Assembly: GCA_030683195.1 (NCBI GenBank)
Contig: JAUXQA010000209.1
Location: forward strand, 1-12,473
Length of the DNA stretch: 12,473 bases
DNA from: Rhodoferax sp.
Lineage (GTDB): Bacteria > Pseudomonadota > Gammaproteobacteria > Burkholderiales > Burkholderiaceae_C
Direction of reading: 5' to 3'
Of this stretch, positions 1 through 6,199 are shown piece after piece. Each line of letters begins with the position of its first letter. Positions within the stretch are counted from its first letter, which is position 1. The notes under the pieces are model-generated. The model worked only from the letters and a program-made list of their open reading frames with translations, did no database searches and had not been told where the DNA came from. Made by a program: the position numbers and the translations under genes.

Positions 1-255
1 GGCGGTGCCAAACGACAGCACACTGCTGCCGGGGTAAAAGTGGTTGAGCGGTTTCTTCTCGATCGGGTCCACGCAAAAGCCACTTGATCGCCCGTAGGTG
101 GTCAGAATCATCTGATCAGCCTGACGCATGCGCACAAAACAGGCACCGCGCTGCCCCTCGTGCAGTCGACAGTCCCTCGGGCACAGGTCACACTGCATGC
201 GTCCATCGTCCAGCCAATGCCAGTAGCGCCCCGGGTAGCCCGGCTCGGGCTTCAT
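1..255 (-). CDS. amrS: AmmeMemoRadiSam system radical SAM enzyme (AmrS), partial
   Basis: Only the first 85 codons are present; the gene continues past the left edge. The visible part carries the usual AmrS N-terminus: a W-H-W-L segment, a Cys-rich motif CDLCPRDC at residues 22-29, a further Cys at 39, then the conserved EKKPLNHFYPGS region at 68-79 and SFGTA at the edge. In the family the radical SAM CxxxCxxC cluster motif follows directly after this point, so it lies outside the window. The ATG at 255 overlaps the amrA stop as ATGA, so the two genes are probably translationally coupled. The third member of the amrB-amrA-amrS operon. The substrate of this enzyme family is not something the sequence can tell; the family name rests on gene co-occurrence. 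Confidence 0.9.
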   Translation of the reverse strand, partial: MKPEPGYPGRYWHWLDDGRMQCDLCPRDCRLHEGQRGACFVRMRQADQMILTTYGRSSGFCVDPIEKKPLNHFYPGSSVLSFGTA

Positions 256-905
256 GGGGCCTCCCCGGGTGGCACCTCGGCGGTGGCGGGCTGCAAGCCT
301 GACTCTTTCCATTGGCTCACGGTGTAGCGCTGCAGCCGCAGGCCGGGCGCCCAAAAATTGGCGGGCAGGCCAGCCTTGCGTTTGAGCTGGGCCATGAATT
401 CGATGGCGCCGGGCAATTGCTCCCACACCTGGGGCAAGAAGGTGCTGCGGTGGCGCTCAAACTGCAACACCACGCCGTGCACTCCCGGTTGCAACTGGTC
501 CAGTGCGTGGCTCTCATTCTCAAATTCCATCGCCTGCAGCGGCGACAACAGCGACACCTCAATCTCGGTGTGGACGAGTTCAGTAGCTGCCAGCGGCTTG
601 AAGCGGGGGTCTTGCAGGGCGGCGGCTACCGCGTTGGCCTTGACATCAGTCAGCAGCGGGCGGCGCGCTTCGAGCGAACCAATGCATCCGCGCAGCTGGC
701 CTTGCTGGGTTAGGGTGACGAAGCAGGCCCCCAACTCATGCAGCCACTGCGCTGTCTCATCGGTTTGGCTGGCCGGATGCGCCTGACCCACTGCTGTGGA
801 AATAGCGGCGCGGGCCATGGGCAGCAGGGTGTGGCCCGGGTGCCCGTGGCGGGCAGGGGGCGGGTACGAATGGGTGTGCCGACTGTGCTTAGTGTGGTTG
901 GGCAT
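252..905 (-). CDS. amrA: AmmeMemoRadiSam system protein A (AMMECR1 domain)
   Basis: A 217-residue AMMECR1-domain protein. The hallmark LRGCIGS sequence lies mid-domain (about residues 71-77), preceded by the ACFVTLT strand and followed by DPRF and the I-E-V-S-L-L-S-P strand; all are typical of the family. I chose the ATG at 905 because GGAGGAG stands 7 bases upstream; an upstream ATG at 938 in the same frame lacks such a site and would lengthen the overlap with amrB. With this start the overlap with the end of amrB is 17 bp, and the stop overlaps the amrS start by 4 bp. The first 25 residues hold seven histidines (4, 7, 10, 12, 20, 22, 25) before the domain begins near residue 27, an unusual tail that might bind metal. 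Cytosolic; molecular role in the AmmeMemoRadiSam set is unresolved. Confidence 0.92.
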   Translation of the reverse strand: MPNHTKHSRHTHSYPPPARHGHPGHTLLPMARAAISTAVGQAHPASQTDETAQWLHELGACFVTLTQQGQLRGCIGSLEARRPLLTDVKANAVAAALQDPRFKPLAATELVHTEIEVSLLSPLQAMEFENESHALDQLQPGVHGVVLQFERHRSTFLPQVWEQLPGAIEFMAQLKRKAGLPANFWAPGLRLQRYTVSQWKESGLQPATAEVPPGEAP

Positions 906-1734
906 GGTTCGGCTCCTCCGTGAAGGCGACTGAGGCATAGCCCACCACCCGGTCCTTGTCGCCCGCCGTGTCGCCCGAGTTGCACAGCCCCAACAACTGC
1001 GGCTGCAAGTGGTGCCTGCGGGCGGCCAGCAGCAAGCCGTTGACGGGTGTGCCGCCGCAGGCCTGGTGGTGGGTGAGGGTGCTGTGGAGCGACAGGATAT
1101 GGTTAACTGTGTCTTGGTCCACGGCTTGCGCTGTTTGATAGGGCAAAAAATGGGACAGGTCGGAGCTGATGACGATCAGGGTCTCCGGGCCACCCCACAG
1201 CGCCTCAAGCACCTGAGCCACGTCATCGGCTGAGGCGTCTCCCACGGCCAGAGGCAAGAGCTTGAAGTTGTCCAGTACCAGTTGCAAAAAGGGCAGCTGC
1301 ACCTCCAGCGAGTGCTCCATTGCATGGGCTGCCGGGCTGAGCACCACTTGGGGCAGGTGTTTGACGGTGTCTACAGCCGCCTGATCAATCTCGATCGTGC
1401 CCAGGGGCGTCGCAAAGGCAGTGGCCCCCGGCAGCGCCAGACCCTGAACCGGCACCCGGTGCACCGGTCCGAGCAGCACCACGCGCCGAATGGTGCGGCG
1501 GACTGGCGAAAGGCGGGCGTAGGCGAGCGCGGCAGTGGCGCCTGAATAGATGTAGCCAGCATGGGGCACGATGATGGCTTTGGGTGTCCGGGTGCCTGAG
1601 TTGCTCTGGGCCGCCGCAGGCTGTGCGCCCTCCAGAAGGGCTGCCACCTGGCTGGATAAATTTGAGCGCTGTCCAGGGTAAAAGGTGCCGGCCACAGCGG
1701 GTTGACGGATCTTGAGCGGGGGCGATGTTGACAT
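889..1734 (-). CDS. amrB: AmmeMemoRadiSam system protein B (Memo family)
   Basis: A 281-residue Memo-family protein, first gene of the operon. Family landmarks in order: RQPAVAGTFYPG at residues 10-21, VPHAGYIYSG at 56-65 (His58), LLGPVHR at 87-93 (His92), the E-H-S-L-E-V-Q-L-P segment at 140-148, SSDLSH at 190-195 (His195), and SGDTAGDKDRVVGYAS near 253-268. His58, His92 and His195 match the conserved metal-site histidines of human MEMO1; MEMO1's active-site Cys appears to be replaced by Asp255, as I recall for bacterial members. I prefer the ATG at 1734 over an in-frame GTG at 1743 because the truncated second copy at 7061-7338 aligns residue for residue from this Met. No strong ribosome site is visible. 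Divergent from eptA, with 114 bp between the two starts. Confidence 0.93.
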   Translation of the reverse strand: MSTSPPLKIRQPAVAGTFYPGQRSNLSSQVAALLEGAQPAAAQSNSGTRTPKAIIVPHAGYIYSGATAALAYARLSPVRRTIRRVVLLGPVHRVPVQGLALPGATAFATPLGTIEIDQAAVDTVKHLPQVVLSPAAHAMEHSLEVQLPFLQLVLDNFKLLPLAVGDASADDVAQVLEALWGGPETLIVISSDLSHFLPYQTAQAVDQDTVNHILSLHSTLTHHQACGGTPVNGLLLAARRHHLQPQLLGLCNSGDTAGDKDRVVGYASVAFTEEPNHAQPH

Positions 1735-1785
1735 GATGTGCACAGCTTAGGCCAAACCCAATGCGTCTGATTTGCGGCCGGTCAA
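1458..1785 (-). repeat. left copy of the amrB 5' direct repeat
   Basis: This stretch (amrB codons 1-93 and about 50 bp upstream) is homologous to 7061-7388, in the same orientation. The upstream match ends about 12 bp before the eptA operator, so the lipid A module begins immediately outside the repeat. Confidence 0.75.
1780..1785 (-). promoter_or_regulatory. candidate -35 element of amrB
   Basis: Read on the minus strand this is TTGACC, 45 bases from the amrB ATG. The truncated amrB copy has TTGACA at 7383-7388, 44 bases from its own ATG, and the bases between are alignable with one gap. Conservation of the hexamer between two diverged copies supports it being a promoter element. No convincing -10 is visible in either copy, so this is a weak call. 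Confidence 0.3.
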
Positions 1786-1797
1786 CTCCGGGCACTT

Positions 1798-1841
1798 GTC
1801 AATTCCCATTTAATGTTGCGGTAAGGCTGGGCATCAAAAAT
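1798..1841 (+). promoter_or_regulatory. eptA promoter with three PmrA-box-like half-sites
   Basis: Three hexamers at exact 11-bp intervals: GTCAAT (1798-1803), TTTAAT (1809-1814) and GGTAAG (1820-1825). All have AA at positions 4-5, and the middle one fits the PmrA half-site YTTAAK. A -10-like AAAAAT (1836-1841) starts 10 bp after the last half-site, and the eptA ATG (1849) follows 7 bp later. The arrangement matches the clearer operator in front of the PAP2 gene base for base in spacing. Direct repeats ending about 10 bp before the -10 are typical of activators of the OmpR/PhoB family. The hexamers alone are degenerate; the shared geometry carries the case. Confidence 0.5.
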
Positions 1842-1848
1842 CCCCGGC

Positions 1849-3573
1849 ATGACCTTTGCTCTTCAAAATTCCGATTTTTCTCGGGCGCCTGCGGGTGCGT
1901 CAAGTGGCCCCGCCAGCCTGGCAGAACCTGAGCGGGCCTGGCACCCCACCAGCCTTCTCCTGATTCTCACGTTGTGGGTAAGCACGGTTGGCAACCTGCC
2001 CCTCTGGCTGGCGCTGGAGCGCTTGCCTGAAATGAACAGCACCCGTGCCGTGCTGGGCGCGGTGGGTCTGGGCGTGGCTTTGGCGGGTGTTTTGTTTGTC
2101 ACCTTGGCGTTTTTGGTGTGGCCGCGCTGGCTCAAACCAGCAGGTGTGTTGCTGCTGGTCACGGTCACGGCCAGCAGCTATTTCATGGTGTCCTACGGCA
2201 TCGTGATTGACCCCAGCATGATGGCCAATGTGGCGGGCACCGATGCGCGCGAGGTCCGTGACTTGCTCACGCCAGCCCTGGGGCTGGCGCTGCTGTTGGG
2301 TGTGGTGTTGCCGGGGATTTGGTGGTGGCGTCAGCCGATACGCCGTGTGCCTGCAGGGCAGCTGCTCGGGCGCCAGGCACTGTGGGCACTTTTGGCTTTT
2401 TTGGTGGCAGTTGCGGCGCTGGCCGTGAGTTTTCAGGACCTGGCCTCCTTGATGCGCAACCACAAGTCGCTGCGCTACATGATCAACCCCTACAACTCGG
2501 CGTATGCCATCGGTCGCCACTCGGTCGGGGAGGTCAAGCGCTCCCAGCAACCTTTGCAAACGGTGGGTGCTGACGCGCACATCATCTTGCCCGCAGGCAG
2601 TTCGGGGCCGGCGCCCCTGATTGTGCTGGTGGTGGGGGAGACCGCACGGGCCGCCAATTTCGGGCTGGGTGGTTATGAGCGCGACACCACGCCCCAGCTC
2701 AAGGCCCTGCAAGCCCAGGGCAATCTGGTGTACTACCCGCAGGTTCGGTCCTGTGGCACCAATACCGAGACGTCGGTGCCCTGCATGTTTTCGCACCTGG
2801 GTCGCACGGACTACGTGGCTAGCAATGCACGCTTTGAGAGCCTGCTGGACATCCTGAAGCGTGCGGGCATGTCGGTGCTCTGGCTGGACAACCAGTCGGG
2901 TTGCAAAGGCGTGTGTGACCGTGTTCCCAACGTCGAGGTGAGCACGGTGGCCCCGCCGGCCCTGTGTGAGTCGGGCGAGTGTCAGGACATGGCCTTGTTG
3001 CAGGCGTTGCCCGGCCAGCTCGCCGCCCAACATCCTGCGGCGAATGCCGCAGGCACCGTGGTGGTTTTGCACCAGATGGGTAGTCACGGCCCGGCCTATT
3101 CCAAGCGCTCACCCACTAGCCTGAAAGCTTTTCAGCCCGAGTGCACCAGCACCTCGCTGCAGGCGTGCAAGCAGCAGGAGATCGTCAATGCCTACGACAA
3201 CAGCCTGCGCGCCACCGACGCCATGCTGGCCGAGACCATTCGCTGGCTGGAGGCCCAGGACCGCCCGACCATGCTCTTGTATGTGTCGGACCACGGAGAG
3301 TCATTGGGTGAGAAAGGTTTGTATCTGCACGGCATGCCTTACAGCTTTGCCCCTGACGAGCAAACCCATGTGCCCATGCTGACCTGGATGTCGCCCGCCT
3401 TTGCAAAGTCGTTGAAGCTGGATGCCACCTGCTTGAAGCAGCAGGCCCTCAAGCCCTGGTCGCACGATAATTTGTTTCATACCGTGCTGGATTTGGCGCA
3501 TGTTCAGACCAGCGTCCTGTCAAAAGAAAAATCGCTGTTGGCGGGTTGTGTCCGCAACGCCGTTGGAAGTTGA
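1849..3573 (+). CDS. eptA: phosphoethanolamine-lipid A transferase (EptA/PmrC/MCR family)
   Basis: Inner-membrane enzyme that transfers phosphoethanolamine from phosphatidylethanolamine to lipid A phosphates, lowering outer-membrane charge. 574 residues, slightly long because of a roughly 30-residue polar N-terminus. Five hydrophobic segments (about 35-57, 66-90, 98-120, 141-160, 176-196) precede a periplasmic sulfatase-fold domain. Active-site residues are all present: Glu264 in GETAR, the acceptor Thr306 in SCGTNTETSVPC, His413 in MGSHGP, Asp481-His482 in SDHGES and His494 in YLHGMPY. Cysteine pairs 302/312, 352/356, 373/378 and 432/440 look suited to disulfides. No ribosome site precedes the ATG, and the likely transcription start lies at or very near it. 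The stop overlaps or adjoins the possible dgkA starts, so the two genes form one operon. It is a chromosomal relative of the colistin-resistance MCR enzymes, but activity on polymyxin resistance here is inferred. Confidence 0.95.
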   Translation: MTFALQNSDFSRAPAGASSGPASLAEPERAWHPTSLLLILTLWVSTVGNLPLWLALERLPEMNSTRAVLGAVGLGVALAGVLFVTLAFLVWPRWLKPAGVLLLVTVTASSYFMVSYGIVIDPSMMANVAGTDAREVRDLLTPALGLALLLGVVLPGIWWWRQPIRRVPAGQLLGRQALWALLAFLVAVAALAVSFQDLASLMRNHKSLRYMINPYNSAYAIGRHSVGEVKRSQQPLQTVGADAHIILPAGSSGPAPLIVLVVGETARAANFGLGGYERDTTPQLKALQAQGNLVYYPQVRSCGTNTETSVPCMFSHLGRTDYVASNARFESLLDILKRAGMSVLWLDNQSGCKGVCDRVPNVEVSTVAPPALCESGECQDMALLQALPGQLAAQHPAANAAGTVVVLHQMGSHGPAYSKRSPTSLKAFQPECTSTSLQACKQQEIVNAYDNSLRATDAMLAETIRWLEAQDRPTMLLYVSDHGESLGEKGLYLHGMPYSFAPDEQTHVPMLTWMSPAFAKSLKLDATCLKQQALKPWSHDNLFHTVLDLAHVQTSVLSKEKSLLAGCVRNAVGS

Positions 3574-3578
3574 GTCCT

Positions 3579-3956
3579 TTGCAAAAACACATCAAACAAA
3601 CAGGCCTCAAGCGCCTGGTTCTGGCTTTTGGCTATTCATCACAAGGCTTCAAGGCCGGCTGGCGAGAACCTGCTTTCAGGCAAGAGGCCTTGGCCGCTTT
3701 TGTCCTGGTGCCGCTGGCATTCTGGCTTGGCAACACTTGGCTGGAGCAGGCGATGCTGGTGGGGGCCGTGGTGGCCGTGATGGTGGTTGAACTGCTGAAT
3801 ACGGCGATTGAAGCCGCCATTGACCGGGTGGGCCCCGAGTGGCACGACCTGTCCAAAAAAGCCAAGGATTTGGGCAGTGCGGCCGTGCTGATGAGCCTGG
3901 CATTTTGCGTTCTGGTGTGGACGGCCGCGCTGTGGCACAAGTTTTTGCCTGCCTGA
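3579..3956 (+). CDS. dgkA: diacylglycerol kinase (DgkA)
   Basis: Small integral-membrane kinase that phosphorylates diacylglycerol to phosphatidate. Clear DgkA signature: a GFKAGWREPAFRQEA surface-helix region, then VELLNTAIEAAIDRVG and the L-S-K-K-A-K-D-L-G-S-A-A-V-L segment, which carry the catalytic Glu/Asn residues and the Lys-Asp pair, with three hydrophobic segments. There is no ATG. I chose TTG at 3579 (125 residues, close to the 122 of E. coli DgkA), with GGAAG 9 bases upstream. TTG at 3570, forming a TTGA overlap with the eptA stop, and TTG at 3546 are alternatives. It sits directly after eptA, whose reaction releases diacylglycerol, so recycling that by-product is its probable job; mcr-3 elements also carry a dgkA next to the transferase. 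Convergent with the sensor kinase gene, with 13 bp between the stops. Confidence 0.93.
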   Translation: MQKHIKQTGLKRLVLAFGYSSQGFKAGWREPAFRQEALAAFVLVPLAFWLGNTWLEQAMLVGAVVAVMVVELLNTAIEAAIDRVGPEWHDLSKKAKDLGSAAVLMSLAFCVLVWTAALWHKFLPA

Positions 3957-3969
3957 ACCGTTCCCTTGC

Positions 3970-5346
3970 TCAGGCGCCCGGGGCCTTGCCCTGGGTCCAG
4001 ACCAACGCAAACCGTGTCGTGAATGGTGCCCTCGGGCGGTCAGTGTGCAGTTCAATTCCGTGCCACTCCGCAATGCGGCGAACCAGCGTCAGGCCGATGC
4101 CCAGCCCGGGCTGATTGGCCACCATTGTGCCGGCGCGCCCGCCATCGTCGTTGACGGACAGTACGGTCTCACCGCTTGGGGTCTGTTCAATCCGGACCTC
4201 GATCTGCGTCCCCGGCGGGGTGTGGCGTATGGCGTTATCCACCAGGTTGCGCACCGCCAGGGTCAGCATGGTGACGTGGCCGTTGACCCACACCGGCGTG
4301 GCGGGCGCCTCCAGGCCCAGTTCCTGGCCCAGGTCATGCGCACCAGGCGCCTGTTCGCTCAAGACGTTGCGCGCCAGCGCACACAGGTCGACCTGATCAA
4401 GCGTGTGCCTATCCAGATTCTGGGCACGGGCCAGGTCCAGCAATTGCGACAGGATGCGCCCCGAGCGCAGAGCTTGCTGCTCCACTTGTTCGGCCGCCGC
4501 ATCGCGCTGTGCCGTATCGCTGGCTTCGCGCATCAGGCGGGCCTGCAGCACCAGGGCGGTCAAAGGCGTGCGCAGTTCATGGGCCACGTCTGACGCAAAT
4601 TGCCGCTCGCGCTGGGCTTGGGTTTGCAAGCGTTGCACCAGCCCGTTCATGGCTTCGACCGTGCTCACCAGCTCCCGAAAAGGCTGATTGGGTGCCAGCA
4701 TTTGGCCGGTATCCACGTTCAGGGCGGCGATTTCTTGCGAAAGCTGGTTCACAGGGCGCAGGCCACGGCGGATGACCCAGCCCAGCAGCAGCGCAATCAG
4801 TGGCAGCAAGATGATGGCCGGACGCACCATATGTTCGGCAATGTCGCGTGCCAGCGCTTTCAGGCGGCTGATATCGACCAGCACTGCTACCCGCCGGTTA
4901 CCACCTTGCGGTGTGGTGGCCTCGGCTATGTAGGTCCGAAACCGGGTGCTGCGGTCGCCGCGCGCCACCGTCAGGGTCTGGTGCCCCAATGCCAGTGGCG
5001 CGGGCAGAACCAGTGCAAGACCGTGGGTGTCCAGGCGCACCTGGCCTTGGTCCCACACCACCACATGCAGTTCGGGCGAGTAGCCCGAGACATCTGGCCC
5101 GCGCACTACCTCGCCGCGCGCCACGGATGCTGGCTCTGCAGTTGGTGGCGTGGCCTCGCTCATTCTCAGAACCAGTTCTGCGCTGGACACCAACTGGCCG
5201 TCGTTTACCTCGCCGGCCTCATGCAGCCCGGTGTAGTAGGCCACCGCAGACAGTGTGAACCAGACCGCAGCCAAGGCCAGCAGGGTCCATTGCCACAAAT
5301 GACGCGACAGCGAGCGGGTTTGGCGGACCTGCCTGAAGTGAGGCAT
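3970..5346 (-). CDS. sensor histidine kinase, PmrB/QseC-like
   Basis: A 458-residue membrane sensor kinase. Transmembrane segments lie at about residues 18-38 and 174-193 and enclose a periplasmic region of roughly 135 residues. A short HAMP-like linker follows, then a HisKA domain with the phospho-acceptor His256 in ASDVAHELRTPL, and an ATPase domain with the N-box RNLVDNAIRHT (366-376) and the G2 box GLGIGL (414-419). The G1 box reads NDDGGR, so the second glycine of the usual DxGxG is an Arg (residue 404). An ExxE motif (43-46) follows the first membrane segment, as in the iron-sensing loop of PmrB, but one short match proves little. Its ATG overlaps the regulator's stop as TGATG, so the pair is cotranscribed and coupled. 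Position between eptA-dgkA and the PAP2 gene suggests it governs lipid A modification; its signal is unknown. Confidence 0.93.
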   Translation of the reverse strand: MPHFRQVRQTRSLSRHLWQWTLLALAAVWFTLSAVAYYTGLHEAGEVNDGQLVSSAELVLRMSEATPPTAEPASVARGEVVRGPDVSGYSPELHVVVWDQGQVRLDTHGLALVLPAPLALGHQTLTVARGDRSTRFRTYIAEATTPQGGNRRVAVLVDISRLKALARDIAEHMVRPAIILLPLIALLLGWVIRRGLRPVNQLSQEIAALNVDTGQMLAPNQPFRELVSTVEAMNGLVQRLQTQAQRERQFASDVAHELRTPLTALVLQARLMREASDTAQRDAAAEQVEQQALRSGRILSQLLDLARAQNLDRHTLDQVDLCALARNVLSEQAPGAHDLGQELGLEAPATPVWVNGHVTMLTLAVRNLVDNAIRHTPPGTQIEVRIEQTPSGETVLSVNDDGGRAGTMVANQPGLGIGLTLVRRIAEWHGIELHTDRPRAPFTTRFALVWTQGKAPGA

Positions 5347-6038
5347 CAGCCCCTCCCTGGTTTGCTGGAGGGCGTGTCTCCGGGGCGGGGTACAAAGTAG
5401 CCGACGCCCCGAACCGTTTTGACGAAGTCATCACCCAGCTTGCGCCGCAGGTGGTGGATGTGAACCTCAAGTGCATTGCTGTCCAGCGCCTCGTCAAATC
5501 CATACAAGGTTTCTTCCAGCCTTTGGCGCGACAACACCTGGCCGCCACTGCGCAGCAGGGCCAGCAACAGGGCAAATTCCTTCACTCTCAGATTCACCGG
5601 TTGGCCCGCGCGAGTGACGGTGTGGGCCGCAGGGTCGATCTCCAGATCGCCATGGCGCAGCAGGGGGGACGCTCGCCCTTCACTGCGTCGCAATGCCAGT
5701 CGCATCCGGGCGAGCAGCTCTTCGGGCTCGAAGGGTTTCACCAGGTAATCGTCGGCCCCCTCGTCCAGGCCGGCCACCCGGTCGGGAAGGGCGTCGCGGG
5801 CGGTGAGAATCAGTACCGGAAGTTTCAAGCCGCGCTCGCGCAGCTGGCGCAGCCATTGCAGGCCGTCTCCATCGGGCAAGCCACGGTCCAGCAACACCAG
5901 ATCAAACACCTCCACGGCAATGGCACTGGACGCACTGGCCAGGCTGGCAGACACATCTGCGGCATAGCCCGCCGCCTTGAGCATGGCCAACAAGCCTGCA
6001 GCAATACCCGGATCATCTTCGACCACCAATACCCGCAT
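5346..6038 (-). CDS. OmpR-family response regulator, PmrA/QseB-like
   Basis: A 230-residue two-component regulator. The receiver domain (about 1-115) shows the acidic pair Asp8-Asp9, phospho-acceptor Asp51 in LVLLDRGLPDGDG, the switch Thr79 and Lys101 in LVKPFEP. The C-terminal winged-helix domain (about 127-220) has a recognition helix around residues 187-202 (SNALEVHIHHLRRKLG) and the wing RGVGYF. I use the ATG at 6038 rather than a GTG at 6047 because family members begin MRVLVVEDD. It is the first gene of the regulator-kinase operon and is divergent from the PAP2 gene. The direct-repeat operators in front of the PAP2 gene and eptA are its likely targets: tandem half-sites with an 11-bp period suit a head-to-tail dimer of this family. 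Assignment as PmrA rather than QseB is not certain. Confidence 0.93.
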   Translation of the reverse strand: MRVLVVEDDPGIAAGLLAMLKAAGYAADVSASLASASSAIAVEVFDLVLLDRGLPDGDGLQWLRQLRERGLKLPVLILTARDALPDRVAGLDEGADDYLVKPFEPEELLARMRLALRRSEGRASPLLRHGDLEIDPAAHTVTRAGQPVNLRVKEFALLLALLRSGGQVLSRQRLEETLYGFDEALDSNALEVHIHHLRRKLGDDFVKTVRGVGYFVPRPGDTPSSKPGRG

Positions 6039-6148
6039 CAAACCCACCCCGTTGAAGGCCGGTGACGGACCGGCTGAACCTTATTGTGGCAGGCCACTGT
6101 CTATGGGCCGTGGGCTGGCCAGCAGGATGCGGGATGGCAGAGTGGCTG

Positions 6149-6192
6149 TTCAAGGATCGTTTAAGGATCGTTTAAGGATGCACCGTTCCAAT
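6149..6192 (+). promoter_or_regulatory. PAP2 promoter with triple PmrA-box direct repeat
   Basis: Three half-sites, TTCAAG (6149-6154), TTTAAG (6160-6165) and TTTAAG (6171-6176), are each separated by the same GATCG, giving a perfect 11-bp period. This matches the PmrA box known from enterics (YTTAAK-N5-YTTAAK) with a third, slightly degenerate site added. A -10-like TCCAAT (6187-6192) begins 10 bp after the last site, with no separate -35. The PAP2 ATG at 6200 lies 7 bp further on. The site is in the divergent intergenic region and may also affect the regulator gene, but no good -10 in that direction is visible at matching distance. Confidence 0.7.
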
Positions 6193-6199
6193 AGTGGGC

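Noticed and set aside
1900..3087. Long open frame of 395 codons on the minus strand inside eptA
   Set aside because: It lies entirely opposite eptA, whose plus-strand frame has full catalytic motifs; the antisense product is Gln/His/Arg-rich with no recognisable domain, as expected for the shadow of a high-GC gene.
3951..3975. GCCTGA...TCAGGC inverted repeat across the convergent dgkA and kinase stops, considered as a bidirectional terminator
   Set aside because: Only 6 bp of stem with a 13-nt loop and no T-run; the symmetry arises largely from the two TGA stop codons on opposite strands.
4600..5400. Open frame of 266 codons on the plus strand opposite the sensor kinase
   Set aside because: Antisense to a gene with clear kinase motifs; composition is Gln/His/Gly-rich without domains or a ribosome site.
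5451..6065. Open frame of 204 codons on the plus strand opposite the response regulator
   Set aside because: Pure shadow of an intact OmpR-family gene; no domain seen.
6039..6148. Search for a matching PmrA-box promoter reading towards the response regulator
   Set aside because: No -10-like hexamer lies at the expected 10-bp distance from the repeat in that direction, so autoregulation from this site cannot be claimed.
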